From positions 2,055,111 to 2,119,110 of the forward strand of contig BFEA01000254.1 in NCBI GenBank assembly GCA_003427395.1: a stretch of 64,000 nucleotides of DNA. Direction: 5' to 3'. Made by a program: the position numbers and the translations under genes. This DNA is from Chara braunii. Taxonomy: Eukaryota > Streptophyta > Charophyceae > Charales > Characeae. The stretch's first letter is position 1, and every line of letters begins with the position of its first letter. The notes beneath the pieces are model-generated. The model saw only the letters and a list, made by a program, of their open reading frames with translations. It was not told the origin of the DNA and ran no database searches. Positions 22,523 through 31,821 of this stretch are shown one piece after another.

Positions 22523-22780
22523 ATGCTGCCCCTAACCATGGATGGAGAGGTCGACATTGACGAAATCGTGGATCACAGAGAGATGCCAGTTCCAAGACCA
22601 ACCGGCAGGGGACGTCCTCCAAAACCGAAGTTGTATTATCGAGTTCGGTTTAGACATCACACTGATTCAAAGGAGGGCAGATGGTTCACAAGGGAGGAAG
22701 TGATGCAGACCGCTCCACAGGTTGTCGCTCACTATCAAAAGTCTCTGCAGAAAGGGAAGCGCCAGATTATCGACGACTGA
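22523..22780 (+). pseudogene. Chromodomain-like C-terminus of gypsy element 1 Pol
   Basis: This is the same frame as integrase. It encodes DIDEIVDHREM, then a proline-rich linker, then YRVRFRHHTDSKEGRWFTREEVM. The order V-x-x-I-V-x-H-R ... Y-x-V-R-F followed by W-F resembles the degenerate chromodomain at the end of plant chromovirus integrases, thought to steer integration to particular chromatin. Aromatic cage residues are incomplete, which is common in this group. The frame ends in tandem aspartates just before the polypurine tract. Confidence 0.75.
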
Positions 22781-22805
22781 ACTTCTCAGAGGACTAGAGA
22801 AGTAT

Positions 22806-22816
22806 AGAGGAGGGAA
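22806..22816 (+). other. Polypurine tract of gypsy element 1
   Basis: AGAGGAGGGAA directly abuts the TG that starts the 3' LTR at 22817. This is where plus-strand DNA synthesis is primed. Position and composition match the family expectation. Confidence 0.88.
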
Positions 22817-23753
22817 TGTGAGGCTTAAGGCCTCGATAAGCCCTACTGGACCCCTATTTGCAACACCGTCGGCCGCCCTAAGTGAAGGCAGGCTCGATAA
22901 ACCCCAAGAGACCTATTTTGGACTGCCTTGCAACTGCGGAAAATTCAGGCAGTTGCGCAGCGTCGGTTGGTTGGAAGCGCGCAGGCCCTGACCTTCTTTA
23001 TCAAATGCATCTAAGTCAGGCTCTGGGCAAGATTCACAACATGGACCCAACTTAGGCTGCGGGCAGTTGGGCACTAGTAACCACCACAGGCCCTGGGCCT
23101 GTTTCTTTTGGATGGAGGCTCAGCCTCATTGGGCCTACTGAAAGCTTCTAGGGCGGGACCCAGTACCGCAACACAGCATGCAGTAGCAGGCCACTTCAAT
23201 ATAAGGAAGGGCTTGCCTACTCATTGGGCATTCGGGCACTGGTTGCCTTATGCGCAAGCGCTGCTGCGCTATTGCTGGCCAGACTCACACGCTCACGGGC
23301 GAGCTGGAAGGAGCAGGAAGCCATAGCTGAGCTGCACTGCTGTATGTTGGATGGGGCGCATGGTGGTCCTTGGGTGCATGCGGCATCTGTGAGTTCGGGA
23401 TTGAGGTTGTGTGTGATATGAGAGACATACATGGTGCTTGAAGCGACGACATTGTCCGAGATCTGCTCATACTTCGGGGAAGCTGTTGACGTTATCGGCG
23501 ACATTGTACTTTAGGCTAGATAGGATCTGCCATCTGTAGTCTGGGCGCCGAGCGTCAGATAGGATATCAACATTGGTTCTTCGTTGATGATGATGAGACT
23601 ATTCCAGCATTGTCAATTATAAGCTTTTGCTGTGCTCTTATTTGGTGAAACTCGTGATGCAATTCTGCTGTTGGTTCGAGGTCACGACTATCTGGTCTCA
23701 TGTGTACGATGCTGTTTGATGTCTGAAGTTCGTTTTCGCTCATCTTCCTTGCA
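22817..23753 (+). repeat. 3' LTR of gypsy element 1
   Basis: Starts TGTGAGGC and ends CTTGCA, followed by CAAT. It matches the 5' LTR along its length, with many substitutions and a small extra segment near its start (around 22862-22882). It would supply the polyadenylation region. Confidence 0.92.
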
Positions 23754-24179
23754 CAATTTTGAAGTGAAAAACAAAAACTCAAAAAAAAAAAAAGTTATGT
23801 AAAATAATAATACAAACAACTTTTGTCTAGGAGACATCTTTAAATTCTTAGCCAGACGCAAGTTAAAAATAAAGTTAAAATAATAATAATAATAATAATA
23901 AACTCTGACATAAGAGAATATATTAGGAAAATGTATTCACAAACAATATAACATTTTCGCATGTTCGTGAAGCTCACGAAAACTTTTGTCGTGCTACACA
24001 ACTTACAGGACTATAAGTATGGTTTTTGAAATAATAAAAAAATATAATATTTTGGTTTCCCCTTGGGAGAGACTATGAATAATTCCCTAGCCACATCAAG
24101 GGATCAATATTTCCAAGAGTAAGGGGTGTTGGCCTCCTTATATGTTCCTAAGCAAGTGCACTCCATGGGGTAAGAGGAT

Positions 24180-24610
24180 TAAAGATAAAGCGTTTGATTC
24201 ATTGAATGGAGAGTGTCGATGCCTGGATGGCTAAGTCTATAATCCTTAATCCCCATCGAGATTTTGACCAGATCACTGATTGCCAAGCGACACAATTAAT
24301 AACATTTCGAGCTCCATGGTTACCTCTCCAAAAGAATGCTCTTAATTGTTGTTTGGATACATCAAGGGTCCTTTTGTTGAGGGCCCATAGGGCTGATTTG
24401 TACCAGATTGAAGCCAGGACAATATTATTAATGGCTAACGTGCGACCTAGAAGTGAGGTGCGGTTGTTTCTCCACAATTCTAACTTTGTTTCAGATTGAT
24501 GAATAATTCACTCATTGTTAGATTTAGGTTCACCTTCTGTAGTTAGAAAAATTCATAGTATTCTGATGGGATTATCTCTAGGCAACCATTTGACCTTAGG
24601 CAACTTCGGG
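24180..24610 (-). pseudogene. LINE reverse transcriptase C-terminal fragment
   Basis: On the minus strand the frame 24477-24199 reads SLLGRTLAINNIVLASIWYK, then QQLRAFFWRGN, then VAWQSVIWSKSRWGLRIIDL. This matches the region that follows the RT domain in plant LINE ORF2 proteins, where L-x-G-R, a hydrophobic alanine-rich helix, F-x-W-x-G and G-G-L-G-I/x-x-L motifs occur in this order. The expected double glycine before L-x-I is W-G here. Weaker upstream homology (VKWLPRDNPIRIL) reaches about 24600 with stops. It is a short dead piece with no endonuclease or catalytic RT box. Confidence 0.75.
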
Positions 24611-24658
24611 GGTCTCACTCCTTGGTAGGGGATCCACCATCCCAACGTTTCGCTACCC

Positions 24659-24819
24659 TTTTTTTTTTTTTTTTTTTTTTTAAGAACAAGGCTCCAATCT
24701 ATCCGTGGGGAGCAGCACGTGCTGGGAACCGGGCCCAGCGTCCCATATGAAAATTTGCATAGAATTTTGAAAGTTTGAGATACCGGGGTGGCGGGGCCAT
24801 TACCAGACTTTGGCTAAGC
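24659..24819 (-). mobile_element. 3' end of a poly(A) retroposon, minus orientation
   Basis: Read on the minus strand, a phrase TTAGCCAAAG is followed by GGTAATGGCCCCG and GGTATCTCAAA, then CATATGGGACGCTGGGCCCG, GTTCCCAGCACGTGCTGC, TCCCCACGGATAGATTGGAG, and an A run (T run 24659-24681 on the + strand). The same order occurs on the + strand at 40312-40570 and 48717-48850, and a shorter version at 54268-54334. The reproducible end before the A run marks the 3' terminus of a retroposon family. The body would extend to higher coordinates, perhaps to about 27737. Confidence 0.8.
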
Positions 24820-24989
24820 AAATTTTAAACATTTTAGAAAATTAATACGACAAACTTTAGAAAAACGGTCTAGCCACAACGAAACACGTCACCCCACAGA
24901 GGTCCTACAAATGCTCAAGACCCTGTGTATCCCTATCAACCCTTCTAAAACTCTCCCATACTCTCTTAATCTCTGTCGGGCTCGTCCAG

Positions 24990-26400
24990 GCCCCACACCC
25001 CCACCCTGTTGGGTTACAAGGCAACACGACTCACCCCAGCTCCGACCAGCGTCGTCCCAGCAACAACCTTTGGTTGTCCCTTGGAATGCCCACCCCAAAG
25101 CATCCCCAAATCTCTCTACCAGGCCTCACACTCCCGCATCAACAGGTTACTGGGCAACACCCCTGCACCGGTCAATGTTGTTCCGACATCGAACAATCGC
25201 AGATCATTGAGTATATCAGCAACGGAGCCGTCTAAGAGGAGTTGCTAGGAATCCCCAGAATCCTGAAACATTATTGAGACCCCCCTTGGCAACCATGAAC
25301 ATCCAACCAAACCTTGGATATTTTTTTGCGATGGTAGTTTCATGAAAGCTAAACTAAGAACATACATGAAACAGTCTGATAAGCCTAAAAAACAGGAAGA
25401 CAGAAAAACGAAAACCACCCACGATCAAGCTCTTTCCCCGCAGTGCAGTGGGACGACTACTGCCCAGGCATATTCAGTCCTCGTACCAGAACTCGCTAGA
25501 TCTCATACCCCCTTTGCTAGGGTGACATGACAACACAAACTGCCCCAGTACCGACCGAACTGGTTCTGACGGACAGGAAGTGTCTTCCTTTCTCGACAAC
25601 TTCCTTAGATGCACAACCCCAAGGTTACAGGGTCACTTCCCCGACATCAGCTCCGTTGAACAAAATGGTTATGCCTTCCACCCTCAGCAAGCTCCAATGG
25701 TCTAAAGCTCCCCTTGGTTACAGAGCAACTGCTCTAGCACCGACCATTGTCACCCCACCCCGCCCTTCTAATAGACCTACCACTCTGAACACCAATCCCT
25801 CCTCTGCCCGATAAAAAACAAACAACCACTATTTACCTTTACCCCTTTCCTTCTTTCGGCACGACTTATTACAACAGAAACACCTGCACTGCTGCTGCAA
25901 AACTCTAGTTCCATCCTACTCGCTAGCCATCCTCACTAGTAGGATGCGTGAACACCAACCACCTTCTATTACCTAGGGTTGTTTGTACATCCAGAACATG
26001 AATAACACACACACACACAAAAGTGAAAGCAAAATAATTCGAACTGCAACCACCGACTCGCAACCTTCCACGCAACCATTGAAGAAAACCAGAGGCCTCG
26101 TATTCAATCCTCAATCCTACCCACGACTAGTCTCATACCCTCCTATGCTAGAGTTACAATGCCCCGGTACCGACCAGCCTAGTATGGGCGGCAGGAATGC
26201 CTTCCTCCTCGACAATTCTCATTAGCCGCACGCCCCCAGGTGACAGGGATAAATCCCTGGCAACGACTACGTCGAACGTGCTGGTTCTGCCTTCCTCCCT
26301 CGACAGAACTCCCCAAGCCTCGCGCTTCCCCAGGTTACAGAGCAACGCTCCAGCATTGGCCTGCGTCGCCCTATGCACGTCCTTCTGACCTACTAACGAA
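24990..26400. repeat. Degenerate tandem array with GGTTACAG(A/G)GCAAC-like core
   Basis: A core like AGGTTACAGAGCAAC followed by a CACCGACC-like phrase and a CGTC phrase recurs near 25008, 25145, 25520, 25624, 25714, 26150, 26239 and 26333. Many spacings are close to 100 bp, with larger gaps elsewhere. One frame gives repeated peptides such as GYRAT, suggesting an ancestral coding repeat, but no frame stays open across the array. The first units are the reverse complement of 31480-31640. It may be part of the body of the minus-strand retroposon ending at 24659. Confidence 0.6.
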
Positions 26401-26469
26401 GACTAAGGCCCCCTCCTGTTACACCCCGCCCGTCGGTGCAAACCATCTACTTCCATTGATTGTGTAGGT

Positions 26470-28142
26470 TTTTCCATAGACATCTACATACAAGTTAAGT
26501 CCAACTTAGAAAATTCCTTAGCATAGAAGATTGAGAAATGAATCAACAATGATAGTAATAAAAGGAAATTAGATTATGGAGAAACAATCATTGAAAAAGA
26601 CCATTGGAAAAACAGATGCATGAAGATCTCGACGAATTTCGTATTGGAATTGCAAAAATTATGTTTGGTAAAAAACATTCAGAATTGTGAATCTATCAGA
26701 ATCGTAGTCTGATTCACAACTCTTAAATTAAAAAATGTATTAGACACGTAGGATTTGGAATATTGCAAAATACCTATATATGAGGAATATATGAGGAATT
26801 ACAAATTAAAATCTCTATCAGAACCTTCACAACTAACAGTAAGACATTAAACTCTCAATTAAGATTCTAATATGCCACATCATTGGAATCCTGTTATAAA
26901 AAAAAAACAATCAGGAATCGTGAATCAAGATCATCAATGAGAAAACAAATTAGGAGATTAAGGGATTTTGGACAATTATTAGCAACATAAGCAGATCAGC
27001 GAGGAACCTTCATCTCCCCTTCCTCGACAACACCTACTTACCTCCTTCCCCTCAAACCCTACCCCTGCGTCTTAGGGGAAGGAAGAACCCTTCCTCCCAC
27101 TGCTAGCTACTAAGGCTCTGGGCACTGCTTACACAAAAAACATCGACGATCATCTTCAATCCCTGAAAGGAATCAAAAACAGTGTGACAACTCCTCACCA
27201 AGCCTGTTGGCGAGTCACCACAGGGGGTTCGAAACCTCCAAAAAATCCGTGCTAATTCGTACTTACCTTGCTGTCGAAGAAGGGGGGAGACTCTTCCTAC
27301 CACTGTAGATTGTTCCTCGTTTAAGTGATCGTGCACGTGGCCCCACATATATAAAACCTTCGCAAAACATAGTCGATCCAAAGATAGTAGGCTCCACTGT
27401 CCATTCACCACGCTTCTCCCCAATGCACTACCTCGGAATATCCTGCGGTGGACTTGCGTCCCGACCCCGCTCACAAGACAGAAGCCCCATCAACCCCTCT
27501 CAAGCATCTAAGTGACCACTACAACAATCCTACGCACATGCTTCCCAACACGCTATCCATAGCGAGGTTGTCCACGTAATCAATCACGATAGGAAGTTAG
27601 TCGGAGAACTCTGCTGCCCTATCCCTCACTCCGGGCGCCGCCCGCATCATCCGCTCTCGCCTTGTACCGCAGCGTTCGCCGCTCCCGCAGACCAAAATCC
27701 GAGTACGGGCGGCGAAGCGCTCCCGGTCGCGCTGCGCCCCCCCCACGCAAGTTGCAACAACAGAACAAGACTATCACTCCCCAGTTAACCCTCATATCTG
27801 ACAAACGACTGAAATGTTTCATCAATCATGAGTCGATAGTAGCGCAACGAGACCAATCAGAACCGAAAATTTTCATTCATCTTGTTTAGTCTGGATTCAA
27901 ACTCAGCTCCATATGCCCGCTCTCTCCTTCATACAACCCTACCTCTCCGAACCACTTTTCTATGTGCTTATTGAACCCTCCACCAGGGCCAGTGGGCCAC
28001 CACTCATCGCCCCCCCCCCTCCCCCCCTCTCCCCATTGGTCGAACCATATAACATTTTCTCAAATCTTTTATCAATTTTTCGTAACTCGTCATCATGTCT
28101 GGAAGCCATCCTAAAAAGTATCCCCCTCACTACATGTATCTC
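26470..28142. other. No recognised gene; possible 5' end of the minus-strand retroposon
   Basis: 26470-27000 is A/T-rich with no motif. 27000-27610 has short frames only. 27616-27740 turns abruptly GC-rich and, read on the minus strand, contains GCGCAGCGCGACCGGGAGCG, which also occurs at the 5' end of the retroposon at 37587. C runs at 28009-28029 precede the assembly gap. Confidence 0.4.
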
Positions 28143-29117
28143 NNNNNNNNNNNNNNNNNNNNNNNNNNNNNNNNNNNNNNNNNNNNNNNNNNNNNNNNNN
28201 NNNNNNNNNNNNNNNNNNNNNNNNNNNNNNNNNNNNNNNNNNNNNNNNNNNNNNNNNNNNNNNNNNNNNNNNNNNNNNNNNNNNNNNNNNNNNNNNNNNN
28301 NNNNNNNNNNNNNNNNNNNNNNNNNNNNNNNNNNNNNNNNNNNNNNNNNNNNNNNNNNNNNNNNNNNNNNNNNNNNNNNNNNNNNNNNNNNNNNNNNNNN
28401 NNNNNNNNNNNNNNNNNNNNNNNNNNNNNNNNNNNNNNNNNNNNNNNNNNNNNNNNNNNNNNNNNNNNNNNNNNNNNNNNNNNNNNNNNNNNNNNNNNNN
28501 NNNNNNNNNNNNNNNNNNNNNNNNNNNNNNNNNNNNNNNNNNNNNNNNNNNNNNNNNNNNNNNNNNNNNNNNNNNNNNNNNNNNNNNNNNNNNNNNNNNN
28601 NNNNNNNNNNNNNNNNNNNNNNNNNNNNNNNNNNNNNNNNNNNNNNNNNNNNNNNNNNNNNNNNNNNNNNNNNNNNNNNNNNNNNNNNNNNNNNNNNNNN
28701 NNNNNNNNNNNNNNNNNNNNNNNNNNNNNNNNNNNNNNNNNNNNNNNNNNNNNNNNNNNNNNNNNNNNNNNNNNNNNNNNNNNNNNNNNNNNNNNNNNNN
28801 NNNNNNNNNNNNNNNNNNNNNNNNNNNNNNNNNNNNNNNNNNNNNNNNNNNNNNNNNNNNNNNNNNNNNNNNNNNNNNNNNNNNNNNNNNNNNNNNNNNN
28901 NNNNNNNNNNNNNNNNNNNNNNNNNNNNNNNNNNNNNNNNNNNNNNNNNNNNNNNNNNNNNNNNNNNNNNNNNNNNNNNNNNNNNNNNNNNNNNNNNNNN
29001 NNNNNNNNNNNNNNNNNNNNNNNNNNNNNNNNNNNNNNNNNNNNNNNNNNNNNNNNNNNNNNNNNNNNNNNNNNNNNNNNNNNNNNNNNNNNNNNNNNNN
29101 NNNNNNNNNNNNNNNNN
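28143..29117. other. Assembly gap (N run)
   Basis: 975 unresolved bases. Any frame spanning them is meaningless. C-rich homopolymer sequence lies just before the gap. Confidence 0.99.
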
Positions 29118-30820
29118 ACAACCACTTAAGCAATTAATCACGACATCCACAGTCGATGGGGAAACCCATGGAAGACCTTCAACACCGGATGTTCAACATC
29201 GACTCTCAACTTCGACAAGCCAGTGACTACTTATAAACGATAATACATCCAAGTTAATACGCGTCATGCAACTTCTTCCAACATTATTGCGTTCCAAACA
29301 CTCATTCAAGGCTAAAAGGACTTTCTTCATTCCGCCCTTCCATCGCCAACCAGCTCCAAACTCTGTCATCAATGCACTGCTCCATTCCAACCCGACTTCA
29401 TAGCCGCCTTGAAAATCGGGAGTGGGTTTTCTTCGCCTCCAACTGCCATCACTCATTCGCTCATTCCACCATTCCCTGCAAGACGAGGATGTCACTTGTG
29501 GGAAGATGGAGGGAGGATGTTTGGAGGTGTGTGGGTCTTTGACCCACCTTTTTGACTCACTTCTGTGTGATCTACCAGCATCGACAATATGGTATTTGCC
29601 TATATTATTTGGAACAGACCTGTGTAGCATTATGCTTATAACAACCCTTTTGGTTGAGCACTGCACCGGCGGCAACAATACCCTCCTTCGATTATCATCC
29701 CCCTGCCTTGTCTTATCAATCTGGGACTATGGTTGGGACTCGTCACGGGACATCCGGTTTCTCGTACTTCAATCGTGACTATACAATCTCAGCATCTACG
29801 GGCGACTCGGGGCGAGAATATTCCAAACAACCAACAGTCCCAACCATCTACGTTCTACAGGAATCCACACGACAAGAACGACAAGTGAGTGATATTGTGA
29901 CCTACCCTGGTTGGAGCACAGCCTCACTCGTGCGACTGGTCCCGCTGCATTGCCCCGTGACAGTATAAGTTACAGGCGCCAGCCCAGCAACGATAGCTTG
30001 CGAAGATTCTCGAGCTGCGCCCTCCAGATCTTGACCGCTCACCGCATTCATTGTAAACGCGAACCTGCAGGCATGCGACACACGGGTCAGGTCTCACAGA
30101 GGTTGAGTCCTTCTCCTCGCCCTGTTTTGGTGAAGCGGTCCCATCCGCCCTTGATTTTCCTACGGTGCTCTGGCCCACCTTTTTGACTCACTTCTGTGTG
30201 ATCTACTAGGATCGACAATATGGCATTTTATCTGGAACAGACCTGCGTAGCAGGTGGGCAATACCGGCTAGGGGTCAGCGGGTAGCATCAAGACTGAGCT
30301 TCTTCGATGTGCCAGTCGCTGTGCCTCCCCTCAGGTCCCCTCCCCCTATGAGCATCAACGGTCTTTGCTCAATGCCACTCGGGCACGCTATCATGGGTCA
30401 CACTCACCAATCAATACAATGTCATGCACAGAAGAGGAAAAATATGGCGGTGAATCTTTCCTCGCTCTACTACTCACTACATGCAAAAAAAAATAAAAAA
30501 ATATGGTGTTTTATCTTTCCATGTTATGCGGAATATTCATTCTCATTTTGCACATTTGGTGAGCAGTGGAGCGCGGCCCTATGTTCCATGATCAGTGGCT
30601 GAAACGCAATTTACAGGTCTCACTGACACCCCGGGGCCAGGTCCCACTCACCCTAATTCTTCATTTGTGACCCTTGATTACGAAGATCAAAGGCCAGAAA
30701 TGGAGAATCCAATCGAATGGGACTTTATGGAAATGAAATCCCTTTGCCTCCGTGTCTACTTCTTTTTTTTGTTTTTTATAAAAGAGGGCCCCTTGCGGAT
30801 TCATTAGATCAAACAACAAA
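29118..30820. other. No recognised gene; one separated direct repeat and a MITE core
   Basis: Short frames only. A block of about 85 bp is present twice in direct orientation, 29541-29629 and 30173-30252, sharing CACCTTTTTGACTCACTTC, TGTGTGATCTAC and GGAACAGACCTG. The copies lie about 630 bp apart and differ by small indels. 30468-30578 is a copy of the short MITE core listed separately. Confidence 0.6.
30468..30578. mobile_element. MITE core copy of the GGGCCTCGCCACACC-type cluster
   Basis: The block runs from TACTCACTACATGCAAAA through ATATGG, a TTTCCATGTTATGCGGAAT phrase and ATTCATTCTCATTTTGCAC to ATTTGGTGAGCAGTGGAGCG. The same arrangement, in either orientation, recurs at 49140-49240, 56676-56790, 57049-57170, 57540-57660 and 57959-58075. 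Both ends are inverted versions of a TACTCACCAAATG-like word, so the unit is nearly palindromic. No ORF. Confidence 0.6.
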
Positions 30821-31060
30821 GGGCATACTCACACTAGCCCTTTTCTAAATGAATTTGACTGGAATCACATCAACGCCATGATGCATCTGACTCTGGTCAC
30901 ATTTAGAGCTTAGTACGAAAAAGGTTATGGTGTGAGTATACCCACATATGCTAACCCTTTTCGAAATGAATTTGACTGGAATCACATCAGCGCCAGGATG
31001 CATCTGACCGTGGTCACATCTAGAGCTTAGTACGAAAAAGGTCCTGGTGTGAGTATACCC
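30821..31060. mobile_element. Tourist-like MITE with internal tandem duplication
   Basis: Begins GGGCATACTCACACTAG and ends with the inverse, GGTGTGAGTATACCC. The interior is duplicated: AATGAATTTGACTGGAATCA at about 30848 and 30965, each followed by GATGCATCTGAC and AGAGCTTAGTACGAAAAAGG. The first unit has its own right end at 30943. Ends match the 102-bp element at 49417-49518. No matching target duplication was found here. Confidence 0.7.
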
Positions 31061-31074
31061 ACAGTGAGCTACCC

Positions 31075-31310
31075 GTCTTCACCCGAATAGAACGCCCGGT
31101 GATTATCGCCGTATCGGCGTATCTGGGCTGAAAGTTGATCCAAATACAGCTATATGTCTGCACTTGAACTCTGGTTTGTATTCCAAATACTTGTACTAAC
31201 TGAGCTACCGTCTTCGCCCAAATAGAGCGCCCGTTAATTATGGTTGTATTTGCAGCAACTTCCAGTCCAGATGGCACGATAATGACCGTGCGTTCTATTC
31301 GGGTGAAGAC
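31075..31310. mobile_element. Foldback element with about 33-bp inverted ends
   Basis: Left arm 31075-31108 (GTCTTCACCCGAATAGAACG...) and right arm 31278-31310 (ending CGTTCTATTCGGGTGAAGAC) are inverted copies with few mismatches. A third, direct copy of the left arm starts at 31210. Both direct copies are preceded by GAGCTAC, which read on the minus strand gives a GTAGCTCA tRNA box-A-like word, so a tRNA-derived origin is possible. No ORF and no target duplication seen. Confidence 0.65.
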
Positions 31311-31479
31311 TCTGTCTCTTTTTTTTTTTTTTTTTTTTTTGTCAAAGACTGTCTGGTAAGGGCATGATTTTCTATAACCGAGCATCGTTTTGACTCTCTG
31401 GCGCAGGCGGGCCGAGTTTGTCGAACGCTGGCTCGGTGCCTCGCTTGTTTTTTTTTTTTTTAGCTGGAAAAGCTGATTG

Positions 31480-31640
31480 CAGGAGCGTGAGGCCTGGTAG
31501 AGAGATCTAGGGATGCTTTGGGGTGGGCATTCGAAAGGACAACCAAGGGTTCCTGTTGGGACTACGCTGGCCGGCGTTGGGGCGAGTCGTGTTGCTCTGT
31601 AAGCTAGTCGGGTAGGGGTGTGAGGCCTGGGAAAGCTCTA
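31480..31640 (+). repeat. Dispersed repeat related (reversed) to 24960-25140
   Basis: The phrases GTGAGGCCTGGTAGAGAGAT, GGGATGCTTTGGGGTGGGCA and GGCGAGTCGTGTTGCTCTGTAA occur here and, as reverse complement, in the array starting at 24960. It lies just outside the second gypsy element and is probably part of the sequence that element landed in. Confidence 0.7.
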
Positions 31641-31821
31641 CACCGAATAGTGTTGGAAAGTTTTAAAGAGTTTTGTTTGTGTGGGACGCCCAACCTCACG
31701 CCCGACGCGACTTCCTGATCGGAGTGGGATGTGGGCTTGGAAGTGCGAAAAGGGGTGTGCCAAGGATTTTTGGGAAATTGGGGGTGGAGTTCGAGGTCGG
31801 AACTGAGATCTCATGTGGCAA

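Larger units (their letters stand above)
13837..23753 (+). mobile_element. Ty3/gypsy LTR retrotransposon 1 (chromodomain type), complete but dead
   Basis: The element is bounded by two similar LTRs (13837-14751 and 22817-23753), each starting TG and ending CA. The order is LTR, tRNA-iMet-type primer-binding site, leader, gag, protease, reverse transcriptase, RNase H, integrase with a chromodomain-like tail, polypurine tract, LTR. CAAT flanks both outer ends (left before 13837, right after 23753), a plausible short target duplication. The LTRs differ by many substitutions and indels, so the insertion is old. The coding part has several stops and frameshifts plus two nested insertions (15235-15444 and about 19471-20370). 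Confidence 0.93.

Noticed and set aside
27913-29226. Very long frames across the first N run
   Set aside because: They consist mostly of unknown residues; the flanking real codons show no domain.
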